Of a stretch of 44,140 bases of DNA, positions 8,474-16,614 are shown in pieces. Position numbers and translations under genes: made by a program. This DNA comes from Allobacillus salarius. GTDB lineage: Bacteria; Bacillota; Bacilli; Bacillales; Alkalibacillaceae. Position 1 is the stretch's first letter. Every line of letters starts with the position of its first letter. Below the pieces are notes generated by a model. It worked only from the letters and a program-made list of their open reading frames with translations. It ran no database searches and was not told where the DNA came from. The stretch lies in NCBI RefSeq assembly GCF_007559425.1, contig NZ_VMHE01000020.1, positions 1 to 44,140 on the forward strand, given 5' to 3'.

Positions 8474-9243
8474 TGAGTAACAGGGTAACTGTACAGTATG
8501 AAGGAAAAGTAGCAAAAATCACGTTGAATCGACCTGACAAGATGAACTCGATGAACCAAGAAATGCTTGAAGAGATGGCTGAAAAGATGGAAGAAGTCAG
8601 TCAGAGCGAAGCACAAATCGTTGTCTTATCTGGAGAAGGTCGTGCTTTTTCAGCGGGCGGCGACATTAATATGATGCTTGAGAATGATGATCCGAATGAA
8701 TTCAAAAAGATTATGGACACAATTGAAAAGGCAGTCAAATCCTTTTATAGCATGCCGAAAATCACTATTTCCAAGCTGAATGGTGCAACAGCAGGCCTTG
8801 GGTTAAGCTTGGCATTGGCCGCTGACTATGTTATTGCTCAAAAAGAAGCCAAAATTGCTATGAATTTTATTGGCATAGGATTAATTCCTGATGGCGGCGG
8901 TCACTTTTTCATGGAACAGCGACTTGGCACGCATTTAGCTAAACAGATGATTTGGGAAGGTAAAATGATGCAAGCTGAAGAAGCAGCAAAATTAGGCCTT
9001 GTCGACTTTGCAACGGAAAACGTAGAAGAAGCAACACAGAAATATGTAGGAAAACTTCAACATGCACCATTACGTGCCATGATTCAAACAAAAACGATTT
9101 ATCATAAAGAAAATCTTAAAAAACTTGAGTCTTATTTTGCAGGTGAAGCTGAAGGTCAAGTTGCCATGCGGCAAACAAAAGATCACCAAGAAGGGATTAA
9201 AGCATTTATGGAGAAACGAAAGCCAGAATTTCGCGGTGAGTAG
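8473..9243 (+). CDS. Enoyl-CoA hydratase/isomerase family protein with altered active site
   Basis: This 256-aa crotonase-fold protein has oxyanion-hole blocks AFSAGGDI (residues 58-65) and NGATAGLGLSLALAADY. The two catalytic glutamates of classical enoyl-CoA hydratase are not present: the first aligns with S112 and the second with about F132. It has D140 in LIPDGGG, the position of the acid used by PaaG-type isomerases. An isomerase or other acyl-CoA reaction is therefore more likely than hydration. It is the second gene of a coupled pair with the HTH/TPR regulator and is followed by a strong terminator. It resembles the YhaR/PaaG branch; the substrate is unknown. Confidence 0.87.
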   Translation: MSNRVTVQYEGKVAKITLNRPDKMNSMNQEMLEEMAEKMEEVSQSEAQIVVLSGEGRAFSAGGDINMMLENDDPNEFKKIMDTIEKAVKSFYSMPKITISKLNGATAGLGLSLALAADYVIAQKEAKIAMNFIGIGLIPDGGGHFFMEQRLGTHLAKQMIWEGKMMQAEEAAKLGLVDFATENVEEATQKYVGKLQHAPLRAMIQTKTIYHKENLKKLESYFAGEAEGQVAMRQTKDHQEGIKAFMEKRKPEFRGE

Positions 9244-9264
9244 TTCATTGATGTTATCTGAGGT

Positions 9265-9310
9265 AAAGCGTCACGATTAAGAACTCTAATTCTTAATGTG
9301 ACGCTTTTTT
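9265..9310 (+). terminator. Terminator after the crotonase gene
   Basis: A long stem (AAAGCGTCACgATTAAGAA pairing with TTCTTAATgTGACGCTTT) is followed by six Ts. Confidence 0.93.
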
Positions 9311-9434
9311 GATTGGGCAAAAACATTTATCTGGTGCCATGATTGGCTATTGTTAAAGATGTTCGGCTCTTAAACGCTCCATGTTTGTATCCAAGTATGA
9401 TTCTCAAATACGGAAAGATACTTGGATTCTTTTG

Positions 9435-9590
9435 TTCCGTCGTTGAAAACGCCTGTCGAGGACGGAAGAAAGCATTTTCCTTCTCCTTCCGTTGTTGAGA
9501 GCACTTATCGAACACGAAAGAAAGCATTTTCGTTTACCCTTCACGGCTTAAAAGTGATTTTCGAACAATGATTGTTACATTTGTTCCATA
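9435..9590. repeat. 52-bp repeat family, degenerate array (2-3 units)
   Basis: TTCCGT-type units start at 9435 and 9487, exactly 52 bp apart, and a decayed third begins near 9539. The second unit contains ttccgttgttgagagcac, as in the array at 41109. The 341-bp gap between the crotonase terminator and ykuS holds nothing else I can identify. Confidence 0.82.
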
Positions 9591-9651
9591 CATGCATAAT
9601 CCTCGCGTTCCCCTCTCATAATAATGAGCGAGATTAATGGAGGTGATGAAA

Positions 9652-9894
9652 ATGGCGAGAGTTGCTGTAGAAGATACATTGACTAACGTAAAGCAAGCAT
9701 TACAGAAGGACGGACACGAAGTTGTGAGTCTCGAATCCGATCAGTCACAGAATTGTGATTGCTACTGCATTTCTGGACAAGATCAAAATGTCATGGGAAT
9801 GAGTGATACAACTACACAGGCAACTGTTATTAACTGTGACGGTAAAAATGCCAATGAAGTTGTCCAAGAAGTGAATGAATTATTTCGTACTTAA
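9652..9894 (+). CDS. ykuS: YkuS-family protein (UPF0180)
   Basis: This 80-aa cytoplasmic protein matches the YkuS family over its full length: VEDTLTNVKQALQKDGHEVV at the N-terminus, the NCDCYCISGQDQNVMGM block and a short C-terminal helix. The function of the family is not known to me. The start at 9652 is fixed by GGAGGTGAT just upstream; an earlier in-frame ATG lies before this site. It is a single gene with its own terminator. Confidence 0.92.
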   Translation: MARVAVEDTLTNVKQALQKDGHEVVSLESDQSQNCDCYCISGQDQNVMGMSDTTTQATVINCDGKNANEVVQEVNELFRT

Positions 9895-9917
9895 CAAAAA
9901 ATCAGTTCCTTAAACAT

Positions 9918-9949
9918 AAAAAAGCCAGTCCAGCCGACTGGCTTTTTTA
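9918..9949. terminator. Bidirectional terminator ykuS / FMN reductase
   Basis: AAAAAGCCAGTC pairs with GACTGGCTTTTTT around a 5-nt loop. A and T runs flank it on both sides and the genes converge. Confidence 0.92.
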
Positions 9950-9980
9950 TTGATTAAATTGACGATTGTTTGATCAAAAT

Positions 9981-10553
9981 TTAATAAAATTCATTTCCAA
10001 AGTTATTGCCTTCTCTAGCTTCCACACTCATTTTCATATAAAGATTAAAAATACGAAGCATTTCTTTGAGACGACTGATTACATCTTCATTGATTAATTC
10101 ATTTGTTGAAGAAAAGTGCTCGCTATGTGCATAAACGTAATTCGGCGTTATCAATGAACGAAAATAACTTAAAATGGGCTTCAATTGATTTTCAATTACC
10201 AAGTGATGCTGAAAAGTTCCTCCATTTGCTATAACTGAAACAGGCTTGTATCGCATCGTCTTCGGTGAAATTAAATCCAACAAATTTTTAAAAGATCCAG
10301 GGATTGACCCTTGGAAAATAGACGTCGCAATAATATAGCCATCTGCAGCTTCCATTTTAGCGATGGCTTCTTGTGTATCTTCATTATAACTTTCCTTTGA
10401 GCGCCCATCTGCAAGCTCAAGAGTTAATTGGTCCAATGATAGTTGATTTACTTCATACGAATAACTTCCTTCGTTTAAGTATTGTTCAATCTCTCTTAAT
10501 AGAACTTTTGGTTTCTCGCCAGTTACCGTTCCATTGATTAGCAATATATTCAA
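9981..10553 (-). CDS. NAD(P)H-dependent FMN reductase-like flavoprotein
   Basis: This 190-aa flavodoxin-like protein has an N-terminal ILLINGTVTGEKPKVLL phosphate-binding segment, the central ATSIFQGSIPGSFKNLLDLI (FMN ring region) and KPVSVIANGG, the order seen in NADPH-dependent FMN reductases. It probably reduces flavin or a small electrophile. The start is TTG at 10553, supported by GAGGAG seven bases upstream; no ATG alternative has a site. It is monocistronic. Confidence 0.87.
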   Translation of the reverse strand: MNILLINGTVTGEKPKVLLREIEQYLNEGSYSYEVNQLSLDQLTLELADGRSKESYNEDTQEAIAKMEAADGYIIATSIFQGSIPGSFKNLLDLISPKTMRYKPVSVIANGGTFQHHLVIENQLKPILSYFRSLITPNYVYAHSEHFSSTNELINEDVISRLKEMLRIFNLYMKMSVEAREGNNFGNEFY

Positions 10554-10938
10554 AGAACAAACTCCTCTCTATCCTAACTTCCGATTAATTCTAATTCGTT
10601 TTCTATCACACTATCTCTCATATGAAAACGATTTTTATTGAAATAGTTAACGCTTTGACTTATAAACATTGATTGAGTTGGAAATGATAGGATTACGCAC
10701 ATGCAATCCTATCTATCTACAAAATATTCATATCTATCTTATCAGATTTCAGACTATTATGTTTCATTACATGCTTTGTTAAGAGATTGTTTTCATTCTG
10801 TGGTTATTCTGAAACTAGGCTGTAGTCATTGTCTGATAGAATCCTACTTGTGATTAAAGAATCAGTGGATGGCATTTGCGTGCAAGGTAGAATCCTTGGC
10901 CTAAGAAGCCAACCATTAAAATATTCGGAGGGATTTTC
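10554..10938. promoter_or_regulatory. 385-bp intergenic region with hairpins, upstream of the 3D-domain gene
   Basis: I see no gene here. A perfect 9-bp hairpin (GATAGGATT / AATCCTATC, 10686-10713) has no T run. A second hairpin, TTGGC-N7-GCCAA, lies near 10892-10908 close to the ribosome binding site. An inverted repeat CGTTTT...AAAACG lies near 10600-10635. No known riboswitch consensus was recognised. Confidence 0.4.
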
Positions 10939-11586
10939 ATGCATCAATCTATTAAAAGAAACATCGGATTGATTGGTCTCATCTTAATCTGTTTGACGAT
11001 GTTAACGGTTGCTGTTGTATCTGGTCAAAGCGATGTTGCAGATCAGAAATCTAGCGCACAAACTGAAACGACTGATAATCAACAAACGGTCGGCCAATTG
11101 ACAACTGCGCAACTAAACTTGGGTGAAAAGGCAGATATTCGAATGAACCAAGCAGCAATGAAAGAAGCTGTAAAAAAACAACCGACCTCTATAAAGAAAG
11201 AGCCAGTACAAGAAACAACAAATAAACAGACGGCACAATCGAATCAGAAGAAATCAAAAGGTAAAATTGTCCAAGCAAGCCAACAACAATCAAGCAATCA
11301 AACACTCTATGTTACTGCAACTGCTTATACAGCCTATTGTGATGGATGTAGTGGTGTCACAAGAACTGGGATTGACTTACGCGCAAATCCGAATCAAAAA
11401 GTAATTGCCGTTGATCCAAACGTGATCCCTCTCGGATCAAAAGTATGGGTCGAAGGATACGGAACTGCTATTGCGGGTGATACGGGCTCAGCGATTAAAG
11501 GCAATCGGATTGACTTATTTATCCCTTCTCATGATGAAGCAGTGCGATATGGTGTCCGTGAAGTAAAAATAGAAATCATTAAATAA
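10939..11586 (+). CDS. Secreted 3D-domain protein (YocH-like, cell-wall lytic)
   Basis: This 215-aa protein has an N-terminal signal peptide or anchor (hydrophobic residues about 10-27). A Gln/Lys/Thr-rich linker runs to about residue 125. The C-terminal 3D domain has aspartates in AVDPNVIPLGSKVWVEGYG, AGDTGSAIKGNRIDLF and the D of GID. In this double-psi barrel family they form the presumed active site of a peptidoglycan-cleaving enzyme. Two cysteines in AYCDGCSG lie in the domain. The start has TCGGAGGG upstream. A long leader precedes it, as for YocH relatives under cell-wall control. No LysM repeats are present, unlike YocH itself. Confidence 0.87.
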   Translation: MHQSIKRNIGLIGLILICLTMLTVAVVSGQSDVADQKSSAQTETTDNQQTVGQLTTAQLNLGEKADIRMNQAAMKEAVKKQPTSIKKEPVQETTNKQTAQSNQKKSKGKIVQASQQQSSNQTLYVTATAYTAYCDGCSGVTRTGIDLRANPNQKVIAVDPNVIPLGSKVWVEGYGTAIAGDTGSAIKGNRIDLFIPSHDEAVRYGVREVKIEIIK

Positions 11587-11603
11587 CTTATTCTTGTTCC
11601 ACG

Positions 11604-11638
11604 CCAATTGTTTATTACAATTGGTTTCTTTTTTTGTT
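11604..11638 (+). terminator. Terminator after the 3D-domain gene
   Basis: CCAATTG-N7-CAATTGG is followed by a T-rich tail. An apparent in-frame start at 11608 for the next gene lies inside it and is rejected. Confidence 0.85.
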
Positions 11639-11661
11639 TCGATCAACTTCCTCAAGGGAAT
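11636..11661 (+). promoter_or_regulatory. Candidate sigma-B-type promoter
   Basis: GTTTCG (11636-11641), a 14-bp spacer and GGGAAT (11656-11661) fit the sigma-B pattern GTTTAA-N12-15-GGGWAW with little deviation. It lies about 55 bp upstream of the SpoIIAA-like gene. This is pattern matching only. Confidence 0.35.
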
Positions 11662-11715
11662 GGAATAAAAATTGCCATACACAAAAAATTAAACGGCAAT
11701 AAGGAGGCATCACAC

Positions 11716-12078
11716 ATGTTTTCTTTCTTAAAAAGTAGAGATGAACAGACAATCGCTTTAGGAATAGAAGGTAAAGTAAGCGAAGAAGACGCCGAAAGAC
11801 TTAACAAGTACGTTGAAGAAAATTTCGGCGATGACGAGCCATTTAATATCGTCGCATATATGGATGAAGTGGAAAGTACATCTCTTAAAGGAGCTCTTGA
11901 AGGTTTGAAGTTTGACACAAAGCGTTGGGACCAACTGAAACGCTTTGCGATGATCAGTGATAAAAGCTGGGTAAAAGCTGTTTCAAATATCGGCACAATA
12001 TTCCCTGGTGTCGCAACGAAACATTTTCAAAAAGATGAAGTCGATGCTGCTTGGGGTTGGATTATGGAAGACAAATAG
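11716..12078 (+). CDS. SpoIIAA-like (STAS/SEC14-type) protein
   Basis: This 120-aa cytoplasmic protein matches the SpoIIAA-like family: IALGIEGKVSEEDAERLNKYVEE, a central VAYMDEVESTSLKGALEGLKFD strand-helix, KRFAMISDKSWVKAVSNIG and a C-terminal tail with AAWGWI. The family has a STAS-related fold. The role is unknown, perhaps membrane association or stress. The start at 11716 has AAGGAGG at the right distance. A candidate sigma-B promoter upstream would fit a general stress role, but that is inference. Confidence 0.85.
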   Translation: MFSFLKSRDEQTIALGIEGKVSEEDAERLNKYVEENFGDDEPFNIVAYMDEVESTSLKGALEGLKFDTKRWDQLKRFAMISDKSWVKAVSNIGTIFPGVATKHFQKDEVDAAWGWIMEDK

Positions 12079-12087
12079 TTCAAAAAT

Positions 12088-12125
12088 AAGGAAGAGGTTG
12101 TTTGATAGAACCTCTTCCTTTTTTA
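12088..12125. terminator. Bidirectional terminator SpoIIAA-like / YqjF-like
   Basis: A 12-bp perfect stem, AAGGAAGAGGTT paired with AACCTCTTCCTT, with a 9-nt loop and a T tail, lies between convergent genes. Confidence 0.9.
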
Positions 12126-12863
12126 ATGGGAAAAACGAAGCGGCCATAATAATGCCCTTTTTTGATAAGTATAAAAACAATACGGTTCCTCGAGAATTGA
12201 TCCACCAGGCAATTGGGGTAGCATGCCGTTTCGTTGAATTGTTACATTGGCATCAGCCACTTTCCAAGGTCGATGATGAATAGGTCCTTCTATAATCCGG
12301 TCTCCGAAAGTAGAATACAAATGGTATCGGTTCACTAGCCATTCCGTCAGGCCACCTTCTCGTACGGAATGAGTCTTTTTGGATGGGCTACATTGCGCAA
12401 CAAATGAGCGTTGACGGTTCATGATTCTTTCACTTTGAAAATTATACATACGATCTTTCGGCCTTCTTTCTATAGACATTTTTGCCAAATAATAAGGTAG
12501 CGACAAAAAACGCGCACCTAATACTGTTATAGGATGGTCAGCTTCCAAGCTGAAGAAATAGACACCTGGTTTACCGTTACGGATGACATATGTCCGAACA
12601 TTTAGTTCCAGGAAATTATTTAATCCTTTCAAAGAATGATCCCTCAATGTAAAATCAGTAATGCTAAATGGCAAAACGGTTATCCATGCTTGCCCATCAT
12701 ACGTATCCAACTGTAAGCCATTCGGAATGAGTGTCCGAATAGCTTCAAGATCCACAGGATAATTGATAAATAAAAGATCCTTCCATAATTGACTCGCTAG
12801 CCAAGGGCTGTCTGGCAAAGACGAATTGCGGTGAGCAGTCTGTTTTAACATTTCTTCATACAT
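12123..12863 (-). CDS. yqjF: DUF2071 (YqjF-like) protein
   Basis: This 246-aa cytoplasmic protein belongs to DUF2071. It has LFINYPVDLEAIRTLIPNGL near the N-terminus, GQAWITVLPFSITDF, ELNVRTYV...GKPGVYFFSLEAD in the centre and the LTEWLVNRYHLYS block, all typical of YqjF. The biochemical role is unknown. The start at 12863 is chosen because AAAGGGTGA lies six bases upstream; an in-frame ATG eight codons earlier lacks a site. It is monocistronic. Confidence 0.88.
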   Translation of the reverse strand: MYEEMLKQTAHRNSSLPDSPWLASQLWKDLLFINYPVDLEAIRTLIPNGLQLDTYDGQAWITVLPFSITDFTLRDHSLKGLNNFLELNVRTYVIRNGKPGVYFFSLEADHPITVLGARFLSLPYYLAKMSIERRPKDRMYNFQSERIMNRQRSFVAQCSPSKKTHSVREGGLTEWLVNRYHLYSTFGDRIIEGPIHHRPWKVADANVTIQRNGMLPQLPGGSILEEPYCFYTYQKRALLWPLRFSH

Positions 12864-12900
12864 TGACGTCACCCTTTTGATTGTCAAAAATTATATACAA

Positions 12901-12937
12901 ATAGACTGCCCACTTTAAGTAGCGGACAGTCTTATTT
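12901..12937 (-). terminator. Terminator after ohr
   Basis: On the minus strand AGACTGTCC...GGGCAGTCT forms the stem, with an AT-rich tail. Confidence 0.75.
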
Positions 12938-12948
12938 GAATTATTTTC

Positions 12949-13371
12949 TTAAGATTCATTTGATTTTGCTTCTAATTCAACGTCGACATTCCCTCTTGTC
13001 GCTTTGGAATATGGACATACTTGATGTGCTTCTTTCATTAACTCTTCTGCCTCGTCCTGAGCGACACCATTGAATTCAGAAACTAATTTAACAGCAATTT
13101 TAAAACCACCTTCTCCTTCTTGTAAGAAAGTTACTTCTGCTGTTGTGGTCGTATCGATTTTTTTATTCTTTTGCTTGGCGACTAAATTTAACGCACCATC
13201 ATAGCAAGCCGAATAAGCTGCCGCAAAAAGTTGTTCAGGGTTTGTACCTGTTTCATTTGAATTTTCCGTCGGCATGACAATGTTTAAATCAATGACACCG
13301 TCTTCAGATTTTACGTGACCAGCTCTTCCACCTTTTGCGGTTGCTTTTGTTGTAAACAATTCGTTACTCAT
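12949..13371 (-). CDS. ohr: Organic hydroperoxide resistance protein (Ohr/OsmC family)
   Basis: This 140-aa thiol peroxidase reduces organic and lipid hydroperoxides in the cytosol. The catalytic cysteines are in AAYSACYDG (C56) and HQVCPYSKATRGNV (C119). R16 in GGRAGHV and E47 in NPEQLF complete the usual active-site set. Several start codons are stacked (GTG, ATG, ATG); the second ATG at 13371 sits eight bases after AGGAG and begins with MSNELF as in relatives. No ohrR repressor gene is adjacent in this window, so its regulation cannot be read from context. It lies next to a catalase on the opposite strand. Confidence 0.95.
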   Translation of the reverse strand: MSNELFTTKATAKGGRAGHVKSEDGVIDLNIVMPTENSNETGTNPEQLFAAAYSACYDGALNLVAKQKNKKIDTTTTAEVTFLQEGEGGFKIAVKLVSEFNGVAQDEAEELMKEAHQVCPYSKATRGNVDVELEAKSNES

Positions 13372-13498
13372 CATCAACACTCCTTTTAGGTTGGATTATT
13401 GGTTTCTCTGAACTGTTCCCTTTTGCTGTTTAATTCAACCATAAATGAACTTTCAATATACTTCAAATAAAATGTCAGAAATCTTACGTATGAACTCG

Positions 13499-13522
13499 GT
13501 TAAATTCTTGTAAGTTGGGAAA
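13499..13522 (+). promoter_or_regulatory. Candidate sigma-B/sigma-F-type promoter of the KatX-like catalase
   Basis: GTTAAA (13499-13504), a 12-bp spacer and GGGAAA (13517-13522) resemble alternative-sigma promoters, and no good TTGACA/TATAAT pair is seen. In B. subtilis katX is under such sigma factors. No PerR-like palindrome was found here. Confidence 0.35.
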
Positions 13523-13582
13523 ATATACATATAGCTCTTCTATATCAAGAATAGAGGAGAAATAATATTATAGGAGGATTTC

Positions 13583-15181
13583 ATGTCAGACCAATCCAGC
13601 CGTAAGAAACATGAGATGAATAAAGAAAGGCTGACAAACCGACAAGGTCATCCAGTAACGCAAAACCAAAATATTCGAACTGTCGGTAATCGCGGCCCAG
13701 GAACATTGGAAAACTATGATTACATCGAGAAGATCAGTCATTTTGATCGTGAGCGAGTCCCTGAACGTGTCGTACATGGAAGAGGCGCCGGCGCACACGG
13801 TTATTTCGAGACGTATGGAAAAATCGGCGATGAACCTTCATCAAAGTATACGAGGGCAAAACTTTTCCAAGAGAAAGGCAAACGAACCCCTGTGTTTGTT
13901 CGTTTTTCAACTGTCATTCATGGTACACATTCACCAGAGACATTACGGGACCCACGTGGCTTTGCAGTGAAGTTTTATACAGAAGACGGAAATTGGGACT
14001 TAGTTGGCAATAACATAAAAATCTTTTTCATCCGCGATGCAATGAAGTTCCCAGATATGATTCATGCATTCAAACCAGATCCAGTGACAAATATTCAAGA
14101 CCCTGAACGTTTTTTTGATTTCTGTGCAAGTTCTCCAGAATCTTTTCATATGGTTACATTCATTTATTCCCCGTGGGGAATCCCTGCAAATTATCGTCAA
14201 ATGCAAGGTTCTGGCGTGAACACGTACAAAATGGTAAACGATGAAGGTGAAGCTGTATTGGTGAAATACCACTGGGAACCGAAACAAGGTATTAAAAACT
14301 TGACGCAAAAAGAAGCCGAAGGAATTCAAGGACAAAACTTTAATCATGCGACACAAGATTTATATGAAGCCATTGAAGAAGGAAATTATCCAGAATGGGA
14401 ACTATATGTTCAGATCATGGCGGACGGAGAGCATCCGGAACTCGACTTTGATCCACTGGATGATACAAAACTGTGGCCAGAAGATCAATTTCCTTGGCTT
14501 CCGGTCGGGAAAATGGTGCTAGACAGAAATCCGGATGATTACTTTGCAGAGGTTGAACAATCTGCTTTCGGTACTGGTGTATTGGTTGATGGACTTGATT
14601 TTTCAGACGATAAAATGCTTCAAGGACGCACATTCTCCTATTCCGATACTCAACGTCATCGGATAGGGGCGAATTATTTACAGTTACCAATCAACCGGGC
14701 AAATAAAGAAGTGAATACGAACCAAGAAGGCGGTAATATGCGTTATGAAGTTGATCGTCATTCAAGTAAAAACCCGGCTATCAATTATGAGCCATCCATT
14801 TTAGGTGGCTATGAAGAAGCTGAACCGTATGGTAAAGATCACGAGCCATATGTTGAAGGTAATTTAACACGCGAATCCATTGAACGAACAAGTAATACTA
14901 AGCAAGCAGGAGAGACATTCAGACAGTTTGAGGAATGGGAAAAAGCAGAATTGATTTCCAATCTCGTCAATGACTTATCAGTATGCGATCAACGAATCCA
15001 AGATCGATGGATGGAACTCGCAGAAGAAGCTGATGATGAATATGGACGACGATTACGTGAAGGGCTTGAAAAAGCGAAAAATGGAATGGACGACTCAAGT
15101 AGAGGCCCTCTAGGAAATACATCATCATCAGAGGCAACCGAAAAAGCCGAACGTGAAGGACATGACGCAGACCCTTATTAA
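13583..15181 (+). CDS. katX: Catalase, KatX-like
   Basis: This 532-aa monofunctional haem catalase splits hydrogen peroxide. The catalytic residues are H65 ([12 protein letters not shown]) and N143 ([10 protein letters not shown]), with the haem-ligand tyrosine Y353 ([12 protein letters not shown]). It differs from the katA product in this window by a longer polar C-terminal tail and by phrases typical of KatX ([28 protein letters not shown]). KatX protects spores and stressed cells in B. subtilis. The start has AGGAGGA upstream. It is a single gene. Spore use is inferred; no sporulation gene lies nearby. Confidence 0.93.
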   Translation: MSDQSSRKKHEMNKERLTNRQGHPVTQNQNIRTVGNRGPGTLENYDYIEKISHFDRERVPERVVHGRGAGAHGYFETYGKIGDEPSSKYTRAKLFQEKGKRTPVFVRFSTVIHGTHSPETLRDPRGFAVKFYTEDGNWDLVGNNIKIFFIRDAMKFPDMIHAFKPDPVTNIQDPERFFDFCASSPESFHMVTFIYSPWGIPANYRQMQGSGVNTYKMVNDEGEAVLVKYHWEPKQGIKNLTQKEAEGIQGQNFNHATQDLYEAIEEGNYPEWELYVQIMADGEHPELDFDPLDDTKLWPEDQFPWLPVGKMVLDRNPDDYFAEVEQSAFGTGVLVDGLDFSDDKMLQGRTFSYSDTQRHRIGANYLQLPINRANKEVNTNQEGGNMRYEVDRHSSKNPAINYEPSILGGYEEAEPYGKDHEPYVEGNLTRESIERTSNTKQAGETFRQFEEWEKAELISNLVNDLSVCDQRIQDRWMELAEEADDEYGRRLREGLEKAKNGMDDSSRGPLGNTSSSEATEKAEREGHDADPY

Positions 15182-15186
15182 AAGAA

Positions 15187-15219
15187 AAGATCTCCAGCCT
15201 TTTAAAAGCTGGAGATCTT
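15187..15219 (+). terminator. Terminator after katX
   Basis: A 12-bp stem, AAGATCTCCAGC/GCTGGAGATCTT, has a moderate T-rich tail. On the minus strand the tail is also T-rich. Confidence 0.8.
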
Positions 15220-15242
15220 GTTTCGTTTATGCGTAAACACAC

Positions 15243-15274
15243 AAAAAAGATGCACGCCCGTAAGCGTGCATCTT
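15243..15274 (-). terminator. Terminator after the cold shock gene
   Basis: On the minus strand AAGATGCACGC...GCGTGCATCTT is followed by six Ts. Confidence 0.9.
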
Positions 15275-15283
15275 GTATAGTCA

Positions 15284-15481
15284 TTATTGAGCAACAACGT
15301 TAGCTGCTTGTGGTCCGCGATCGCCTTCAACGATTTCGAACTCTACTGTTTGACCTTCTTCTAAAGTTTTGAAACCTTCAGCTTGGATTGCTGAGAAGTG
15401 TACGAATACATCGTCGCCATCTTCGCGCTCGATGAAGCCAAAACCTTTTTCTGAGTTAAACCATTTTACTGTACCTGTCAT
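15284..15481 (-). CDS. cspC: Cold shock protein (CspA family)
   Basis: This 65-aa OB-fold nucleic-acid-binding protein has RNP1 KGFGFIE and RNP2 VFVHF, the normal length and the usual [16 protein letters not shown] start. It acts as an RNA chaperone. The ATG at 15481 follows AAAGGAGGTC. An apparent longer frame to 15586 is only leader. The long untranslated leader (over 100 nt before any promoter-like sequence) agrees with the thermosensitive leaders of csp genes. The choice among csp paralogues (B, C, D) cannot be settled here. Confidence 0.94.
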   Translation of the reverse strand: MTGTVKWFNSEKGFGFIEREDGDDVFVHFSAIQAEGFKTLEEGQTVEFEIVEGDRGPQAANVVAQ

Positions 15482-15665
15482 ATGAATGACCTCCTTTAAA
15501 ATACTACAAAACAATTGGATCTTGTTACTTTGACTTCCTAAAGAGAGGCCACCCAAGTAAACAATGAATCGAATCATTTCGTACAATTACTACTTTAACT
15601 CGATTCCAAAAAAAAAGCAAGTGAAAAGAAATATATTACAATTTAATTTCAATTACTGTTAAAGC

Positions 15666-15695
15666 TTGTATATTGTTTAAACCGTGTGCTAAAAT
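15666..15695 (+). promoter_or_regulatory. Candidate promoter of the SurA-like lipoprotein gene
   Basis: TTGTAT (15666-15671) and TAAAAT (15690-15695) are separated by 18 bp. Confidence 0.45.
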
Positions 15696-15742
15696 TCAGG
15701 TCGTACCTAATTTAATTCACTCAAAAGGAAGGGTTATTCTAT

Positions 15743-16513
15743 ATGAAAAAATTATTTCTCATCAGCGTATTGTTACTTTTATCGATTGTAGCGGTTGCAT
15801 GCGGTGGTGATGATGGGGATAGCGAGAATGGCGAAAAGGCCAATGAAAACGAGAATACGGAACAAAATGAAGGTGCTGAAGGCGAGAACGCTGAAGGCCA
15901 ACAAGAAGTTGAAGAAGTGAAAGCAGAAGATTTCCCTGATGTCGTTGCAACAGTTAACGGAGAAGAAATCACGAATGAACAACTTGCACTAAACGTAAAT
16001 GCAATTCAGCAACAATATCAAATGTACGGTATGAATGTCGAAGAAAATAAAGATGGCATTCAACAAACGGCGTTAGACCAGTTAATCAATACAGAAGTCA
16101 TCGAGCAATCCGCAAAGGAAAACGGCATTGAAGCATCTGAAGAAGAGGTTAAAAGTAATTACGATGAACTCGTTTCCCAGTTGAAAGAACAGTATGAAAC
16201 AGATGATGTCAAAGAAGTTTTTGAAGAAAATGACGTTACAGAAGAAGAAATCAAAAATGACATTAAAAGAAACATTGTGATCAATAAATTCATGGAAGAA
16301 AACATTGAAGATGCTGAAGTGACAGAGGAAGAGCTGCAAGAAGCTTATGATAATTACAAGAAACAAGCTAAAGAAATGGACCAAGAAGCAGAAGACTTTG
16401 AAGCTATGAAGCCTAAATTAGAACAACAGCTTCAGTCACAGAAAGCTCAAGAGCAGGAACAAAAGTACATTGACGAGCTACGTGAACAACAAGAGATTGA
16501 AATATTAATCTAA
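15743..16513 (+). CDS. SurA N-terminal-domain lipoprotein (PrsA-like chaperone, no PPIase domain)
   Basis: This 256-aa lipoprotein has lipobox VAVAC (C20). A very acidic Glu/Asn/Gln linker spans residues 24-60, followed by a SurA-type chaperone domain (VVATVNGEEITNEQLALNV; DQLINTEVIEQSAKENGIEAS). The parvulin-type isomerase domain of PrsA is missing: after the chaperone helices the protein ends in a charged coiled region. It probably assists folding of secreted proteins at the outer face of the membrane. The ribosome binding site is GGAAGGG, somewhat distant. It is a single gene with its own terminator. Confidence 0.86.
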   Translation: MKKLFLISVLLLLSIVAVACGGDDGDSENGEKANENENTEQNEGAEGENAEGQQEVEEVKAEDFPDVVATVNGEEITNEQLALNVNAIQQQYQMYGMNVEENKDGIQQTALDQLINTEVIEQSAKENGIEASEEEVKSNYDELVSQLKEQYETDDVKEVFEENDVTEEEIKNDIKRNIVINKFMEENIEDAEVTEEELQEAYDNYKKQAKEMDQEAEDFEAMKPKLEQQLQSQKAQEQEQKYIDELREQQEIEILI

Positions 16514-16520
16514 TGTAATC

Positions 16521-16553
16521 AAAAGCATGGAGTGTCTTACACTTCATGCTTTT
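16521..16553 (+). terminator. Terminator after the SurA-like gene
   Basis: AAAAGCATGgAGTG pairs with CACTtCATGCTTTT around a 5-nt loop. Confidence 0.85.
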
Positions 16554-16566
16554 ATCGTTTACATAT

Positions 16567-16609
16567 TAAAAAATCTGCATGCTATTTTGATTAGCAGTGC
16601 AGATTTTTT
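16567..16609. terminator. Terminator after the duplicated-motif gene
   Basis: AAAAATCTGCA pairs with TGCAGATTTTTT; the inner GCTA/TAGC extends the stem. A and T runs on both sides suit either direction. Confidence 0.85.
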
Positions 16610-16614
16610 ATGGA

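Noticed and set aside
10686..10713. Hairpin as a terminator
   Set aside because: The stem is perfect but no T run follows on either strand.
10800..10930. c-di-AMP (ydaO) riboswitch before the 3D-domain gene
   Set aside because: I expected one from the gene family, but the conserved aptamer blocks cannot be found.
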